Of a stretch of 7,069 nt of DNA, positions 1 to 6,376 are shown piece after piece. Source of the DNA: an uncultured Prevotella sp. (GTDB taxonomy: Bacteria > Bacteroidota > Bacteroidia > Bacteroidales > Bacteroidaceae); the NCBI GenBank assembly GCA_934230965.1, contig CAKQFW010000108.1:1-7069 (forward strand), in the 5' to 3' direction. A program made the translations under genes and the position numbers. The notes below the pieces were generated by a model. It saw only the letters and a list, made by a program, of their open reading frames with translations, did not search any database and was not told the origin of the DNA. How positions within the stretch are numbered: the first letter of the stretch is position 1; every line of letters begins with the position of its first letter.

Positions 1-47
1 AAGGTGGGTCGCTAAACGGCGATTTATACATCACACAACGATATGTT

Positions 48-118
48 TGTCCTATGGTGTAATGGTAGCACAACAGGTTTTGGTTCTGTTTGTGGTGGTT
101 CGAATCCGCCTAGGACAA
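48..118 (+). tRNA. tRNA-Gln (anticodon UUG)
   Basis: This gene folds as a complete cloverleaf. The 7-bp acceptor stem TGTCCTA (48-54) pairs with TAGGACA (111-117), and the discriminator base is A118. The D arm lies at about 57-71 and includes the loop sequence AATGGTAG. The anticodon stem is 73-77 with 85-89 (one G-T pair). The seven-base loop 78-84 places TTG at 80-82, which reads the glutamine codon CAA. The T arm is GGTGG/CCGCC (94-98 with 106-110) around TTCGAAT. CCA is not encoded: the bases after the discriminator are CAT, so the tail must be added by the tRNA nucleotidyltransferase. Only 47 bases lie upstream and I see no clear promoter there, so it may be the last member of a longer tRNA transcript that starts outside the window. 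Confidence 0.95.
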
Positions 119-126
119 CATTCGTA

Positions 127-167
127 AAAAGAGGCAGCAGCTCGAAAGAGTGGCTGCCTCTTTTGCG
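127..167 (+). terminator. Intrinsic terminator after tRNA-Gln
   Basis: AAAAGAGGCAGC (127-138) is perfectly complementary to GCTGCCTCTTTT (153-164). Inside it, after an AG/TG internal loop, a second short stem CTC/GAG (141-143 with 148-150) closes a GAAA tetraloop. The 3' arm ends in TTTT. It starts nine bases after the tRNA and should end that transcript. The A-rich 5' arm could also make it work on the opposite strand, but no minus-strand gene is present to use it. Confidence 0.88.
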
Positions 168-191
168 TTTATACATTTCGGGGGCACAGAG

Positions 192-227
192 CCTCACACA
201 TTTTTATACACATTCCTCACACATTTT
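192..227. repeat. 13-bp direct repeat with phased ACACATT motifs
   Basis: CCTCACACATTTT occurs identically at 192-204 and 215-227. Between the two copies, TACACATTCC carries the same core, so ACACATT starts at 196, 208 and 219, spaced 12 and 11 bases, close to one helical turn. Such spacing suits repeated protein binding on one face of the DNA. The middle copy overlaps TTATACACA (204-212), which fits the DnaA-box consensus TTWTNCACA. No function can be assigned from the sequence alone. Confidence 0.6.
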
Positions 228-265
228 CTTGCACACTTACCACCCCATGTGCGCAAAGCAAAAGT

Positions 266-303
266 TGTTATTAATTAGAACTGACATAAATCAATTAATA
301 ACA
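266..303. repeat. 11-bp perfect inverted repeat, 16-base spacer
   Basis: TGTTATTAATT (266-276) is the exact reverse complement of AATTAATAACA (293-303), with 16 bases between the arms. It ends 52 bases before the TAnnTTTG element of the small downstream unit, a position where an activator or repressor dimer could sit. It is AT-only except for one G/C per arm, so chance is a real alternative. As RNA it would form only a weak A-U hairpin and it has no U-tract, so it is not read as a terminator. Confidence 0.45.
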
Positions 304-355
304 TTTTCACACAAAAAACTATTAAATCCACACATTATTTTTAATATCGATACAT

Positions 356-363
356 TAACTTTG
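356..363 (+). promoter_or_regulatory. Bacteroidota -7 promoter element (TAACTTTG)
   Basis: TAACTTTG matches the Bacteroidota housekeeping -7 consensus TAnnTTTG and is followed by C, as is common. A clear TTTG at the expected -33 position is not visible (only T-rich sequence around 335-342), so the match is half of the usual promoter. A start near 370 would give a leader of about 60 bases before the ATG at 432. With the terminator at 541-575 it would frame a transcript of about 200 bases. Confidence 0.55.
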
Positions 364-431
364 CAATGTGTTCGTGAGAATACAACGTTTTTTCATTAGG
401 TTAGTAGTTTGATAGATTTAAGGTAAAGATT

Positions 432-527
432 ATGTTATTAGACTTTGAAACATCCGCAGTGTTGGTAGGTGTTGCAATCGTAACCCTCCTGAGCGTTTTC
501 GCTCTTGTAAATACCAACGTGCGTTAA
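432..527 (+). CDS. Possible 31-aa single-pass membrane microprotein
   Basis: The 31-codon frame runs from ATG to TAA. The predicted peptide starts MLLDFETS and continues with a hydrophobic stretch from about residue 9 to 26 (AVLVGVAIVTLLSVFALV), ending in NTNVR. That is long enough for one transmembrane helix. Acidic residues (D4, E6) precede it and one arginine (R31) follows it, which would favour an N-out, C-in topology. AAGG (420-423) sits eight bases before the ATG. The frame has its own promoter element (356-363) and its own terminator (541-575). I do not recognise the family. Codon use is mixed and does not decide whether it is translated. The same bases can fold into a three-way junction, so a non-coding RNA is the main alternative. 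Confidence 0.5.
   Translation: MLLDFETSAVLVGVAIVTLLSVFALVNTNVR
455..523 (+). ncRNA. Predicted three-way-junction RNA fold
   Basis: The transcript can form a closing stem 455-467 with 512-523: twelve pairs, two of them G-U, with A458 bulged and a perfect GTTGGTA/TACCAAC core. Two hairpins lie inside. One is GTTGC/GTAAC around AATC (471-475 with 480-484), which can extend through G468-G469 with C485-C486 if T470 is bulged. The other is GAGCG/CGCTC around TTTT (491-495 with 500-504). With the terminator hairpin at 541-570 this resembles a compact small RNA of about 200 bases. I recognise no Rfam family. The fold lies wholly within the 31-codon frame, so it may be structure in an mRNA or the true product of the locus. 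Pairing was worked out by hand and no energy was calculated. Confidence 0.38.
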
Positions 528-540
528 CATTATTCTTTGG

Positions 541-575
541 AAGGCCGGCGCGAGTGATCGTGTCGTCCTTTTTTT
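541..575 (+). terminator. Intrinsic terminator of the small unit
   Basis: AAGGCCGGCGCG (541-552) pairs with CGTGTCGTCCTT (559-570) over twelve positions with one C-T mismatch and two G-U pairs, around the loop AGTGAT. Seven consecutive T residues (569-575) follow. It starts 13 bases after the stop codon of the 31-codon frame and should separate that unit from the operon beginning near 704. Confidence 0.85.
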
Positions 576-703
576 ATGCCCATAGGCTTATACAACCATT
601 ATGTTCAATACATTAAATCACTAAACAAACTTAAAAATAATACTTTTCTGCTTTAATTTGCATAATAAAATGACAAAACGACCGCTATTTGCGGAATTCT
701 GAC

Positions 704-711
704 TAAATTTG
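704..711 (+). promoter_or_regulatory. Bacteroidota -7 element for the envelope operon
   Basis: TAAATTTG matches TAnnTTTG and is followed by C. No TTTG is found at the usual -33 distance; the nearest, 688-691, is too close. Transcription would begin near 717-720, leaving a leader of only about 15 bases before the ATG at 735. Its position just before the first gene of a tightly packed gene run, and after the terminator at 541-575, makes it the best candidate for the main operon promoter. Confidence 0.55.
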
Positions 712-734
712 CACCTAAAAACAACGACGACAGA

Positions 735-2177
735 ATGATGAAAAGAAACATATTCTCTATTGTATTGCTCTTGGCAAGTGCTGTTTTGTGCACCTCATGC
801 CTCAATTCAGACAATGAATACGTGTACGACGACGATGCCGCCATTACCGCTTTTACATTAGGAAACATCAACCAAACGTTCTCTTGCAAAACCAAAGATG
901 GGCTGCGCGATAGCTCGTATGTGAAGAGCGTAGACTTTAGTTCGGTAAAGATGACCATCGACCACCTGGGTGGCCGTATCTTTAATGCCGACTCGCTGCC
1001 CCTGGGTTGCGACATCACCAAGGTGCTGGCCACAGCAAGCACGCGCAACTCAGGAATGGTGGGCATCAAGAACGTAGACAGCGACACCACACGTGTTTTC
1101 AATTCTACCGATAGCGTCGACTATACAAAGGAGCGTGAACTGATCGTCTATTCTAACTCTACCCTTTCAAGCCACAGATATAAGGTAACACTGAACGTGC
1201 ATAAGGAAGATGGCGACAAATTTGTATGGACAAAGCTCAGCAACAACACCGCCGAGGTGGGCATCAGCGCGCTGAAAGGCATGCGCATGGTGGCACTGCC
1301 TAACAACCAGCTGGTGCTGGCTGGCACCGACGGCACCGCCACACGCCTCTATACCTCGGCCGATGGCTCAAACTGGAGCCAAACCACACCCGCCACACTT
1401 GACGCCGACGCTTATCAGAACCTGATGACCGATGGCGAGAATGCCCTATTCATCTCAGGCAACTATCTCTACGCCACCACCGACGGGAAAAGTTGGACTT
1501 GGACCGCTACCACACAAAAGCAGCTGGTGGCAGCCAGCGACAAGCACCTCTTTGCTTACGACGCCGAGGGTGCCCTGAACCACTCTACCGACAACGGCTC
1601 GATCTGGACAAAAGAAGACATCGACGCCGACGATGCTGCCTATCTGCCTCGACAGAACGTAAGCAGCGCCGCCCTGGCACTGACCACTAATAGCGACAGC
1701 TACCGCATCATTATGCAGGGCAGCCGCGATGTTACCGCTCATAGCACCGACACCGCCAACGTGGTGTGGGCAAAGGTAATCGACCCCAACGACAACACAC
1801 AGCCTTGGATTTGCTACTATGGTGCCGACTCGCAAGCTAAATATCGCCTGCCCCGTTTGGCTCACCTGCAGATGGCAAACAGCGCCCTCGGCCTCGTAGC
1901 CTTCGGCGGAAAAGGTTTGGGTGCTTGCAAGAAAGAAGCACACAAAATGTTCTGGAACAGCACCGACAAGGGCCTTACCTGGCAAGAAGACACCGTGGTA
2001 ACCGTGCCCACCGACTTTGCAAGCAGCGACGACGCACTGGCCTTCACCATCGACGCCAACAACTATGTTTGGCTGGTATGCGGCAACAGCGCACAGGTAT
2101 GGCGCGGCCGCCTGAACAAACTGGGATGGGCCACACGCCAAGACATCTTCGAGTGGCGCGACGATAACAACAAATAA
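735..2177 (+). CDS. DUF6242-like lipoprotein with Asp-box repeats
   Basis: This is a predicted lipoprotein of 480 residues. A basic start (MMKRN) and hydrophobic core lead to Cys22 in the context CTSC, a slightly atypical lipobox. The residues after it are LNSDNE, and acidic residues here often accompany surface export of Bacteroidota lipoproteins. Four Asp-box-type motifs follow: SADGSNW (208-214), TTDGKSW (248-254), STDNGSIW (284-291) and STDKGLTW (409-416). These point to a beta-propeller-like C-terminal part after a smaller N-terminal domain (about 30-155). I recall it as DUF6242-like, without a database check. No catalytic function can be assigned; Asp boxes are structural. A start at the second ATG (738) is equally possible. 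Its stop overlaps the next start by one base (TAATG), suggesting translational coupling. Confidence 0.85.
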   Translation: MMKRNIFSIVLLLASAVLCTSCLNSDNEYVYDDDAAITAFTLGNINQTFSCKTKDGLRDSSYVKSVDFSSVKMTIDHLGGRIFNADSLPLGCDITKVLATASTRNSGMVGIKNVDSDTTRVFNSTDSVDYTKERELIVYSNSTLSSHRYKVTLNVHKEDGDKFVWTKLSNNTAEVGISALKGMRMVALPNNQLVLAGTDGTATRLYTSADGSNWSQTTPATLDADAYQNLMTDGENALFISGNYLYATTDGKSWTWTATTQKQLVAASDKHLFAYDAEGALNHSTDNGSIWTKEDIDADDAAYLPRQNVSSAALALTTNSDSYRIIMQGSRDVTAHSTDTANVVWAKVIDPNDNTQPWICYYGADSQAKYRLPRLAHLQMANSALGLVAFGGKGLGACKKEAHKMFWNSTDKGLTWQEDTVVTVPTDFASSDDALAFTIDANNYVWLVCGNSAQVWRGRLNKLGWATRQDIFEWRDDNNK

Positions 2178-2875
2178 TGCTCTACACACGCATCATAGCA
2201 ACCGTGTGCATGGCGCTATGCCTCGGCACAGCACAAGCACAGACCGACGACCAATACCGCATGGAGATAGGCGGGGGCGTGGGCATGATGGCGTATGAGG
2301 GCGACTTCAACGGCAGCATTGCCTCGGGCATGAAGCCTATGGCATCGGTCATGCTGCGACGCATCATCAACCCCTTTATGGGCTTTAGGCTGGCGGTGCA
2401 GTATGGCAAAATAAGTGGGGGCAGCGACAACGCATCAACCTATTATCCTGCCTACGATGGCAAGCCCTACACCTTCAGTTGTGGCGTGGCCGACATGAGC
2501 CTCACCTACGAATACAACTTCTGGCCTTACGGCACCGGGCGCGACTATCGCGGGGCGCAACGTCTCACGCCCTTCATCTTCGGAGGCCTCGGCGCCACCT
2601 TCGCCTCAAAAGCTAACGAGGGTGCCAAGAGCGTGTTTACCGCCAACGTGCCCATAGGCTTGGGCATTAAATATAAGGTGGCACCCCGCCTGAACGTGGG
2701 CCTTGAATGGGCCATACACTTCTCGCTGAGCGATAACCTCGACGGCGCTACCGACCCCTACAACATTGCCAGTTCAGGACTGTTTAAGAACACCGACTGC
2801 TACTCGGCCCTACAGCTGTCGCTCACCTACAGCTTCATGCCCAAATGCAGAACGTGCCACAACGCCGACGAATAA
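2177..2875 (+). CDS. porG: PorG-like outer-membrane barrel (DUF6089)
   Basis: This 232-residue protein has a signal peptide ending AQA at residues 19-21, then YRMEIGGGVGMMAYEGDFN (27-45), a glycine-rich opening typical of the PorG/DUF6089 family. Alternating aromatic and glycine-rich segments and a final strand ending TYSF (217-220) fit a small outer-membrane beta-barrel. In Porphyromonas gingivalis PorG is a type IX secretion component reported to contact the PorK/PorN ring, and I recall its gene lying beside uppS and the Omp85/bamA gene as here. DUF6089 members may also occur without a full secretion system, so the T9SS role here is inferred. The short tail contains CRTCH (224-228), which formally matches CxxCH. 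The start overlaps the upstream stop, and uppS follows after 24 bases. Confidence 0.78.
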   Translation: MLYTRIIATVCMALCLGTAQAQTDDQYRMEIGGGVGMMAYEGDFNGSIASGMKPMASVMLRRIINPFMGFRLAVQYGKISGGSDNASTYYPAYDGKPYTFSCGVADMSLTYEYNFWPYGTGRDYRGAQRLTPFIFGGLGATFASKANEGAKSVFTANVPIGLGIKYKVAPRLNVGLEWAIHFSLSDNLDGATDPYNIASSGLFKNTDCYSALQLSLTYSFMPKCRTCHNADE

Positions 2876-2899
2876 AAACGACATATAACAACGATATCT

Positions 2900-3637
2900 A
2901 TGCACGACGCTATTGATATGAACAATATACCGGCCCACATAGCCATCATCATGGACGGCAACGGACGATGGGCCACAGCCAAAGGGCAGCCGCGCAGCTA
3001 CGGCCACCAGGCTGGCGTAGAGACGGTAAGACGCATCACCTCTGAGTGTACACGTCTGGGCGTAAAATATCTCACCCTATACACCTTCTCAACCGAAAAC
3101 TGGAACCGACCCGCCGACGAGGTGGCAGCGCTCATGGCGCTGGTGCTCTCATCGCTCGAAGACGAGATATTTATGAAGAATAACGTGCGCTTCCGCGTCA
3201 TCGGCGACATCGCACGCCTGCCACAGGCCGTGCAAGACAAGCTGAACGAAACCATGGCACACACCGCTAACAACGATGCTATGACCATGGTGGTGGCGCT
3301 GAGCTACTCGGCACGCTGGGAGATAACTGAGGCTGCACGACGCATAGCGCAACAGGTGAAAGAGGGCGAGCTCGACGTCGCAAACATCACCGAAGACACC
3401 CTCAGCAACAACATGCAAACCACCTTCATGCCCGACCCCGACCTGCTGATACGCACCGGTGGCGAGCTGCGCATATCCAACTATCTGCTCTGGCAGATAG
3501 CCTATAGCGAACTTTACTTCTGCGACACCTTCTGGCCCGACTTTGCCGAGGCCGACCTGCAAAAGGCCATAAGCTGCTACCAGCAGCGCCAGCGCCGATT
3601 CGGAAAAACCGAAGAACAGGTAGAAAACGAAGCATAA
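2900..3637 (+). CDS. uppS: Undecaprenyl diphosphate synthase (cis-prenyltransferase)
   Basis: UppS condenses isopentenyl diphosphates in cis onto farnesyl diphosphate to make the C55 lipid carrier for peptidoglycan and surface glycans, at the cytoplasmic face of the inner membrane. The 245-residue length is normal. Signature motifs are clear: [13 protein letters not shown] (13-25) with the Mg-binding Asp19 and the diphosphate-binding GNGR; YGHQAG (34-39); YTFSTENW (61-68); and [20 protein letters not shown] (180-199) with Arg185 and Arg191, followed by the conserved Glu204 in YSELYF. The central motif reads SYSARWEI (135-142) where many other bacteria have YGGR. A start at Met7 (2918) is also possible, because conservation begins near residue 10. 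The gene has no signal peptide. It lies between porG and bamA in one apparent operon. Confidence 0.97.
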   Translation: MHDAIDMNNIPAHIAIIMDGNGRWATAKGQPRSYGHQAGVETVRRITSECTRLGVKYLTLYTFSTENWNRPADEVAALMALVLSSLEDEIFMKNNVRFRVIGDIARLPQAVQDKLNETMAHTANNDAMTMVVALSYSARWEITEAARRIAQQVKEGELDVANITEDTLSNNMQTTFMPDPDLLIRTGGELRISNYLLWQIAYSELYFCDTFWPDFAEADLQKAISCYQQRQRRFGKTEEQVENEA

Positions 3638-3643
3638 AGGAGT

Positions 3644-3678
3644 GAAGAACGAAGAGTGTAAAGAGAAAAAGCGAAAAT
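3644..3678 (+). repeat. Degenerate 7-bp repeats before bamA
   Basis: The 54-base gap between uppS and bamA is almost all purine. It can be divided into 7-base units GAAGAAC, GAAGAGT, GTAAAGA, GAAAAAG and CGAAAAT. The second unit is identical to the GAAGAGT units that form a clean tandem array after ompH (6895-6950), so the two gaps seem to carry related repeat sequence. The block ends 13 bases before the bamA start and lies in its translation initiation region. Confidence 0.5.
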
Positions 3679-3691
3679 TATAAACACAACA

Positions 3692-6307
3692 ATGAACATA
3701 CACAAACTGTTGGCTGCATTTGTGGCGCTGCTCTGCTGCGTCAGCATGACAGCGCAAGACAAAATCACCTACCCCGACATATCGTATGCTGGAACGCCAC
3801 GCACGCTCACCCTTGCGGGCCTGAACGTGTCGGGCGCCGAGGGCTACGAAGACTATATGCTTACAGGCATCTCTGGCCTCACCATAGGCCAAGACATCAC
3901 GCTGCCAGGCAACGAAATTACCGAAGCCGTAAAGCACTACTGGAAATATGGTCTCTTCTCTGACGTCTCTATCTCGGCCGACTCTATCGTCGGGGGCAAC
4001 AAGGTATATCTGCACATCTTCTTGCGCCTTCGTCCGCGTGTGTCTACCATCAACTATATCGGCTTGAAAAAGTCGGAGCGCACCGACATGGAGGAGAAGT
4101 TGGGCCTACTAAAGGGCGCACAGATTACACCTAACATGATCGACCGCGCCAAAATCTTGGCTAAGAAATACTTCGACGACAAGGGTTTCAAGAACGCCGA
4201 CATACAAATTCATCAGCGCGACGACGTATCGAACAAGAACCAAGTTATCCTCGACGTGGTAATCGATAAGAAGCAGAAGATGCGCGTGCGCCACATTATT
4301 ATTGAAGGCAACAAAGAGATGTCGAACCTGAAAATCAAGGGTGGACTGTTCCGCAAGGGTGCCTTCTCAAAGACCCACGAGGCAGGAAAGCTCAGCACCT
4401 TCTTGAAAGCCAAGAAGTTTACGCCCGAGCGCTGGAAAACCGATAAGCAGAACCTCATCGACAAGTATAACGAATACGGCTACCGCGACGCCACCATCGT
4501 TGAAGATAGCGTATGGAACGCCGACGACAAGCACGTAAACATATATTTAAAGGTAGACGAGGGTAAGAAATACTACCTGCGCAACATCACATGGGTGGGC
4601 AACACCATCTACCCCTCCGACTATCTGGCACAGGTGCTGGGTATGAAACATGGCGACGTGTATAACCAGAAGCTCATGAACAAACGTCTGACCGAAGACG
4701 ACGACGCTGTGGGCAACAACTACTGGAACAATGGTTACCTCTTCTACCAGCTACAGCCTACCGAGGTGAACATCGTGGGCGACAGCATCGACCTTGAGAT
4801 GCGCATACAAGAGGGCACACAGGCACACATCAACCACGTGCGCATTAACGGTAACGACCGTTTGTATGAAAACGTGGTACGACGCGAGCTGCGCACCAAG
4901 CCCGGCGACCTCTTCTCGAAAGATGCGCTGCAGCGCTCGGCTCGTGAGTTGGCATCAATGGGACATTTCGACCCTGAAAAGGTGAACCCCGACGTGAAGC
5001 CCGATCCCGAAAACGGTACCGTAGACATCAACTGGAACCTCGAACAGAAGTCGAACGACCAGATTGAGTTCTCGCTGGGATGGGGACAAACAGGTGTGAT
5101 TGGTCGTGTGGGCTTGAAGCTCAACAACTTCTCTATGCGCAACCTCTTCAACAAGAACAAAGAGCACCGAGGCATCATGCCTATCGGCGATGGCGAGGTG
5201 ATGCAGCTGGGTGTGCAGACCAACGGTACCTACTACCAATCGTACAACGCATCGTATAGCACCAACTGGTTTGGTGGAAAACGACCCATACAGTTCTCTG
5301 TAGGCGCTTACTATTCAAAGCAGACCGACGTGTCGAGCAACTACTACAACAATGGTTATTATAACAACTATTACAACTATCTGTACGGATACGGCAACTA
5401 TAGCTATAATAACTATGAGAACTACTACGACCCCGACAAGTATGTCAAGATGTTTGGCGTAAACGTAGGATGGGGTAAACGTCTGCGCTGGCCCGACGAC
5501 TACTTCCAGCTCTCGCTCATGCTGTCGTACACACGATACATGCTGAAAAACTGGCAGTACTTCCTCATGACCAACGGCAACTCAAACAACCTCAACCTGA
5601 GCATCTCGCTCAGCCGTACCTCTACCGACAACCAGATGTTCCCACGCCGTGGCTCCGACTTCCTGTTCTCGGTAACCCTTACCCCGCCATGGTCAAAGTG
5701 GGATAACAAAGACTATAAGAACCTGGCCAACGACCGCTACTCGAGCACCTACGAGCGCGAGCAGCAAGAAAAATACCGCTGGGTTGAATATCATAAGTGG
5801 AAATTCAAGGCAAGAACCTACACCGCGCTGTCGGGCGGACAGAAATGTTTCGTGCTCATGACACGCGTAGAGATGGGTCTGCTGGGCACCTATAATAAAT
5901 ATAAGAAGTCGCCCTTCGAAACCTACTATGTGGGTGGCGACGGTATGTCGGGCTACTCAACAGGCTATGCCGAAGAAACCATCGGCTTGCGTGGATACGA
6001 AAACGGCTCGCTCACACCTTACGGATACGAAGGCTACGCCTACGACCGCATGACGCTCGAGCTGCGCTACCCCTTCCTCTTGGGCAACACCACCATCTAC
6101 GGCCTCACCTTCGTCGAGGCTGGTAACGCATGGAACGACACCAAGAAGTTTAACCCCTTCGAGATGAAGCGTTCGGCAGGTATCGGTGTGCGCATCTTCC
6201 TCCCCATGGTGGGTATGATGGGTATCGACTGGGCCTACGGCTTCGACAAGGTGTTTGGCACAAAGGGTGGCAGCAACTTCCACTTCATCCTCGGACAAGA
6301 ATTCTAA
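3692..6307 (+). CDS. bamA: Outer-membrane protein assembly factor BamA (Omp85)
   Basis: BamA inserts beta-barrel proteins into the outer membrane. The 871-residue product starts with a signal peptide cleaved after about Ala21 (SMTAQD). Five POTRA-like repeats follow: roughly 25-110, 116-195, 196-292 (begins MRVRHIIIEGN), 294-376 (LRNITWVGN) and 378-455 (INHVRINGND). The membrane barrel begins near 457 (QIEFSLGWGQTG). It contains the Omp85 lid-loop motif as IGLRGYENG (764-772) with Arg767, and it ends in a terminal Phe871 as expected of an outer-membrane barrel. It is somewhat longer than Escherichia coli BamA. Residues 550-579 are a striking Tyr/Asn-rich tract, probably an extracellular loop. 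The ATG at 3692 directly precedes the signal peptide. The adjacent ompH/skp gene is the usual partner. Confidence 0.96.
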   Translation: MNIHKLLAAFVALLCCVSMTAQDKITYPDISYAGTPRTLTLAGLNVSGAEGYEDYMLTGISGLTIGQDITLPGNEITEAVKHYWKYGLFSDVSISADSIVGGNKVYLHIFLRLRPRVSTINYIGLKKSERTDMEEKLGLLKGAQITPNMIDRAKILAKKYFDDKGFKNADIQIHQRDDVSNKNQVILDVVIDKKQKMRVRHIIIEGNKEMSNLKIKGGLFRKGAFSKTHEAGKLSTFLKAKKFTPERWKTDKQNLIDKYNEYGYRDATIVEDSVWNADDKHVNIYLKVDEGKKYYLRNITWVGNTIYPSDYLAQVLGMKHGDVYNQKLMNKRLTEDDDAVGNNYWNNGYLFYQLQPTEVNIVGDSIDLEMRIQEGTQAHINHVRINGNDRLYENVVRRELRTKPGDLFSKDALQRSARELASMGHFDPEKVNPDVKPDPENGTVDINWNLEQKSNDQIEFSLGWGQTGVIGRVGLKLNNFSMRNLFNKNKEHRGIMPIGDGEVMQLGVQTNGTYYQSYNASYSTNWFGGKRPIQFSVGAYYSKQTDVSSNYYNNGYYNNYYNYLYGYGNYSYNNYENYYDPDKYVKMFGVNVGWGKRLRWPDDYFQLSLMLSYTRYMLKNWQYFLMTNGNSNNLNLSISLSRTSTDNQMFPRRGSDFLFSVTLTPPWSKWDNKDYKNLANDRYSSTYEREQQEKYRWVEYHKWKFKARTYTALSGGQKCFVLMTRVEMGLLGTYNKYKKSPFETYYVGGDGMSGYSTGYAEETIGLRGYENGSLTPYGYEGYAYDRMTLELRYPFLLGNTTIYGLTFVEAGNAWNDTKKFNPFEMKRSAGIGVRIFLPMVGMMGIDWAYGFDKVFGTKGGSNFHFILGQEF

Positions 6308-6320
6308 TAAACAACCCCTC

Positions 6321-6352
6321 CCCCACGCCACCCTCTCAGGGGTGGCGTGGGG
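6321..6352 (+). repeat. Perfect 13-bp GC-rich hairpin between bamA and ompH
   Basis: CCCCACGCCACCC (6321-6333) is exactly complementary to GGGTGGCGTGGGG (6340-6352) around the loop TCTCAG. There is no T-tract after it, so it is not a standard intrinsic terminator. It could instead be an RNA stability or processing element that sets different bamA and ompH levels, a partial terminator, or a copy of a dispersed palindromic repeat. It starts 14 bases after the bamA stop and ends 24 bases before the ompH start. Confidence 0.75.
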
Positions 6353-6376
6353 TGGGCCTCAATAAACAAACAGAGT

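Larger units (their letters stand above)
165..355. other. AT-rich non-coding stretch with small repeats
   Basis: No credible coding sequence lies between the tRNA terminator and the promoter element at 356. The stretch is AT-rich and CACA-rich. It contains ACACATT motifs at 196, 208 and 219 (a fourth at 330), a 13-bp direct repeat CCTCACACATTTT (192-204 and 215-227), one TTATACACA word (204-212), and an 11-bp inverted repeat (266-303). These lie upstream of the small transcription unit and could be its control region. That role is inferred from position only. Confidence 0.6.

Noticed and set aside
192..303. Replication origin suggested by AT-rich DNA and a TTATACACA word
   Set aside because: Only one full DnaA-type word is present, and no dnaA, dnaN or other origin-linked gene is seen. 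Reported only as a weak regulatory possibility.
43..399. A 118-codon plus-strand frame across the tRNA and its terminator
   Set aside because: It reads through the tRNA-Gln cloverleaf and the terminator hairpin, and its product has no recognisable domain or signal.
653..1102. A 149-codon minus-strand frame overlapping the operon promoter
   Set aside because: Most of it is antisense to the signal peptide and N-terminal domain of the lipoprotein, and it has no recognisable features.
1455..2189. A 244-codon minus-strand frame opposite the lipoprotein gene
   Set aside because: It is antisense to a well-supported gene, shows no family features, and is explained by the GC-rich third codon positions of the sense strand.
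3149..4015. A 288-codon minus-strand frame opposite uppS and the start of bamA
   Set aside because: It spans two clear plus-strand genes and their gap, and its translation is low-quality Val/Cys-rich sequence without motifs.
6321..6352. Intrinsic terminator after bamA
   Set aside because: The stem is strong but no run of T follows, and ompH lies only 24 bases further on the same strand.
6347..6376. Upstream GTG start for the OmpH/Skp gene
   Set aside because: The GTG lies inside the 3' arm of a perfect hairpin and would place ten extra residues before a standard signal peptide. The ATG at 6377 fits better.
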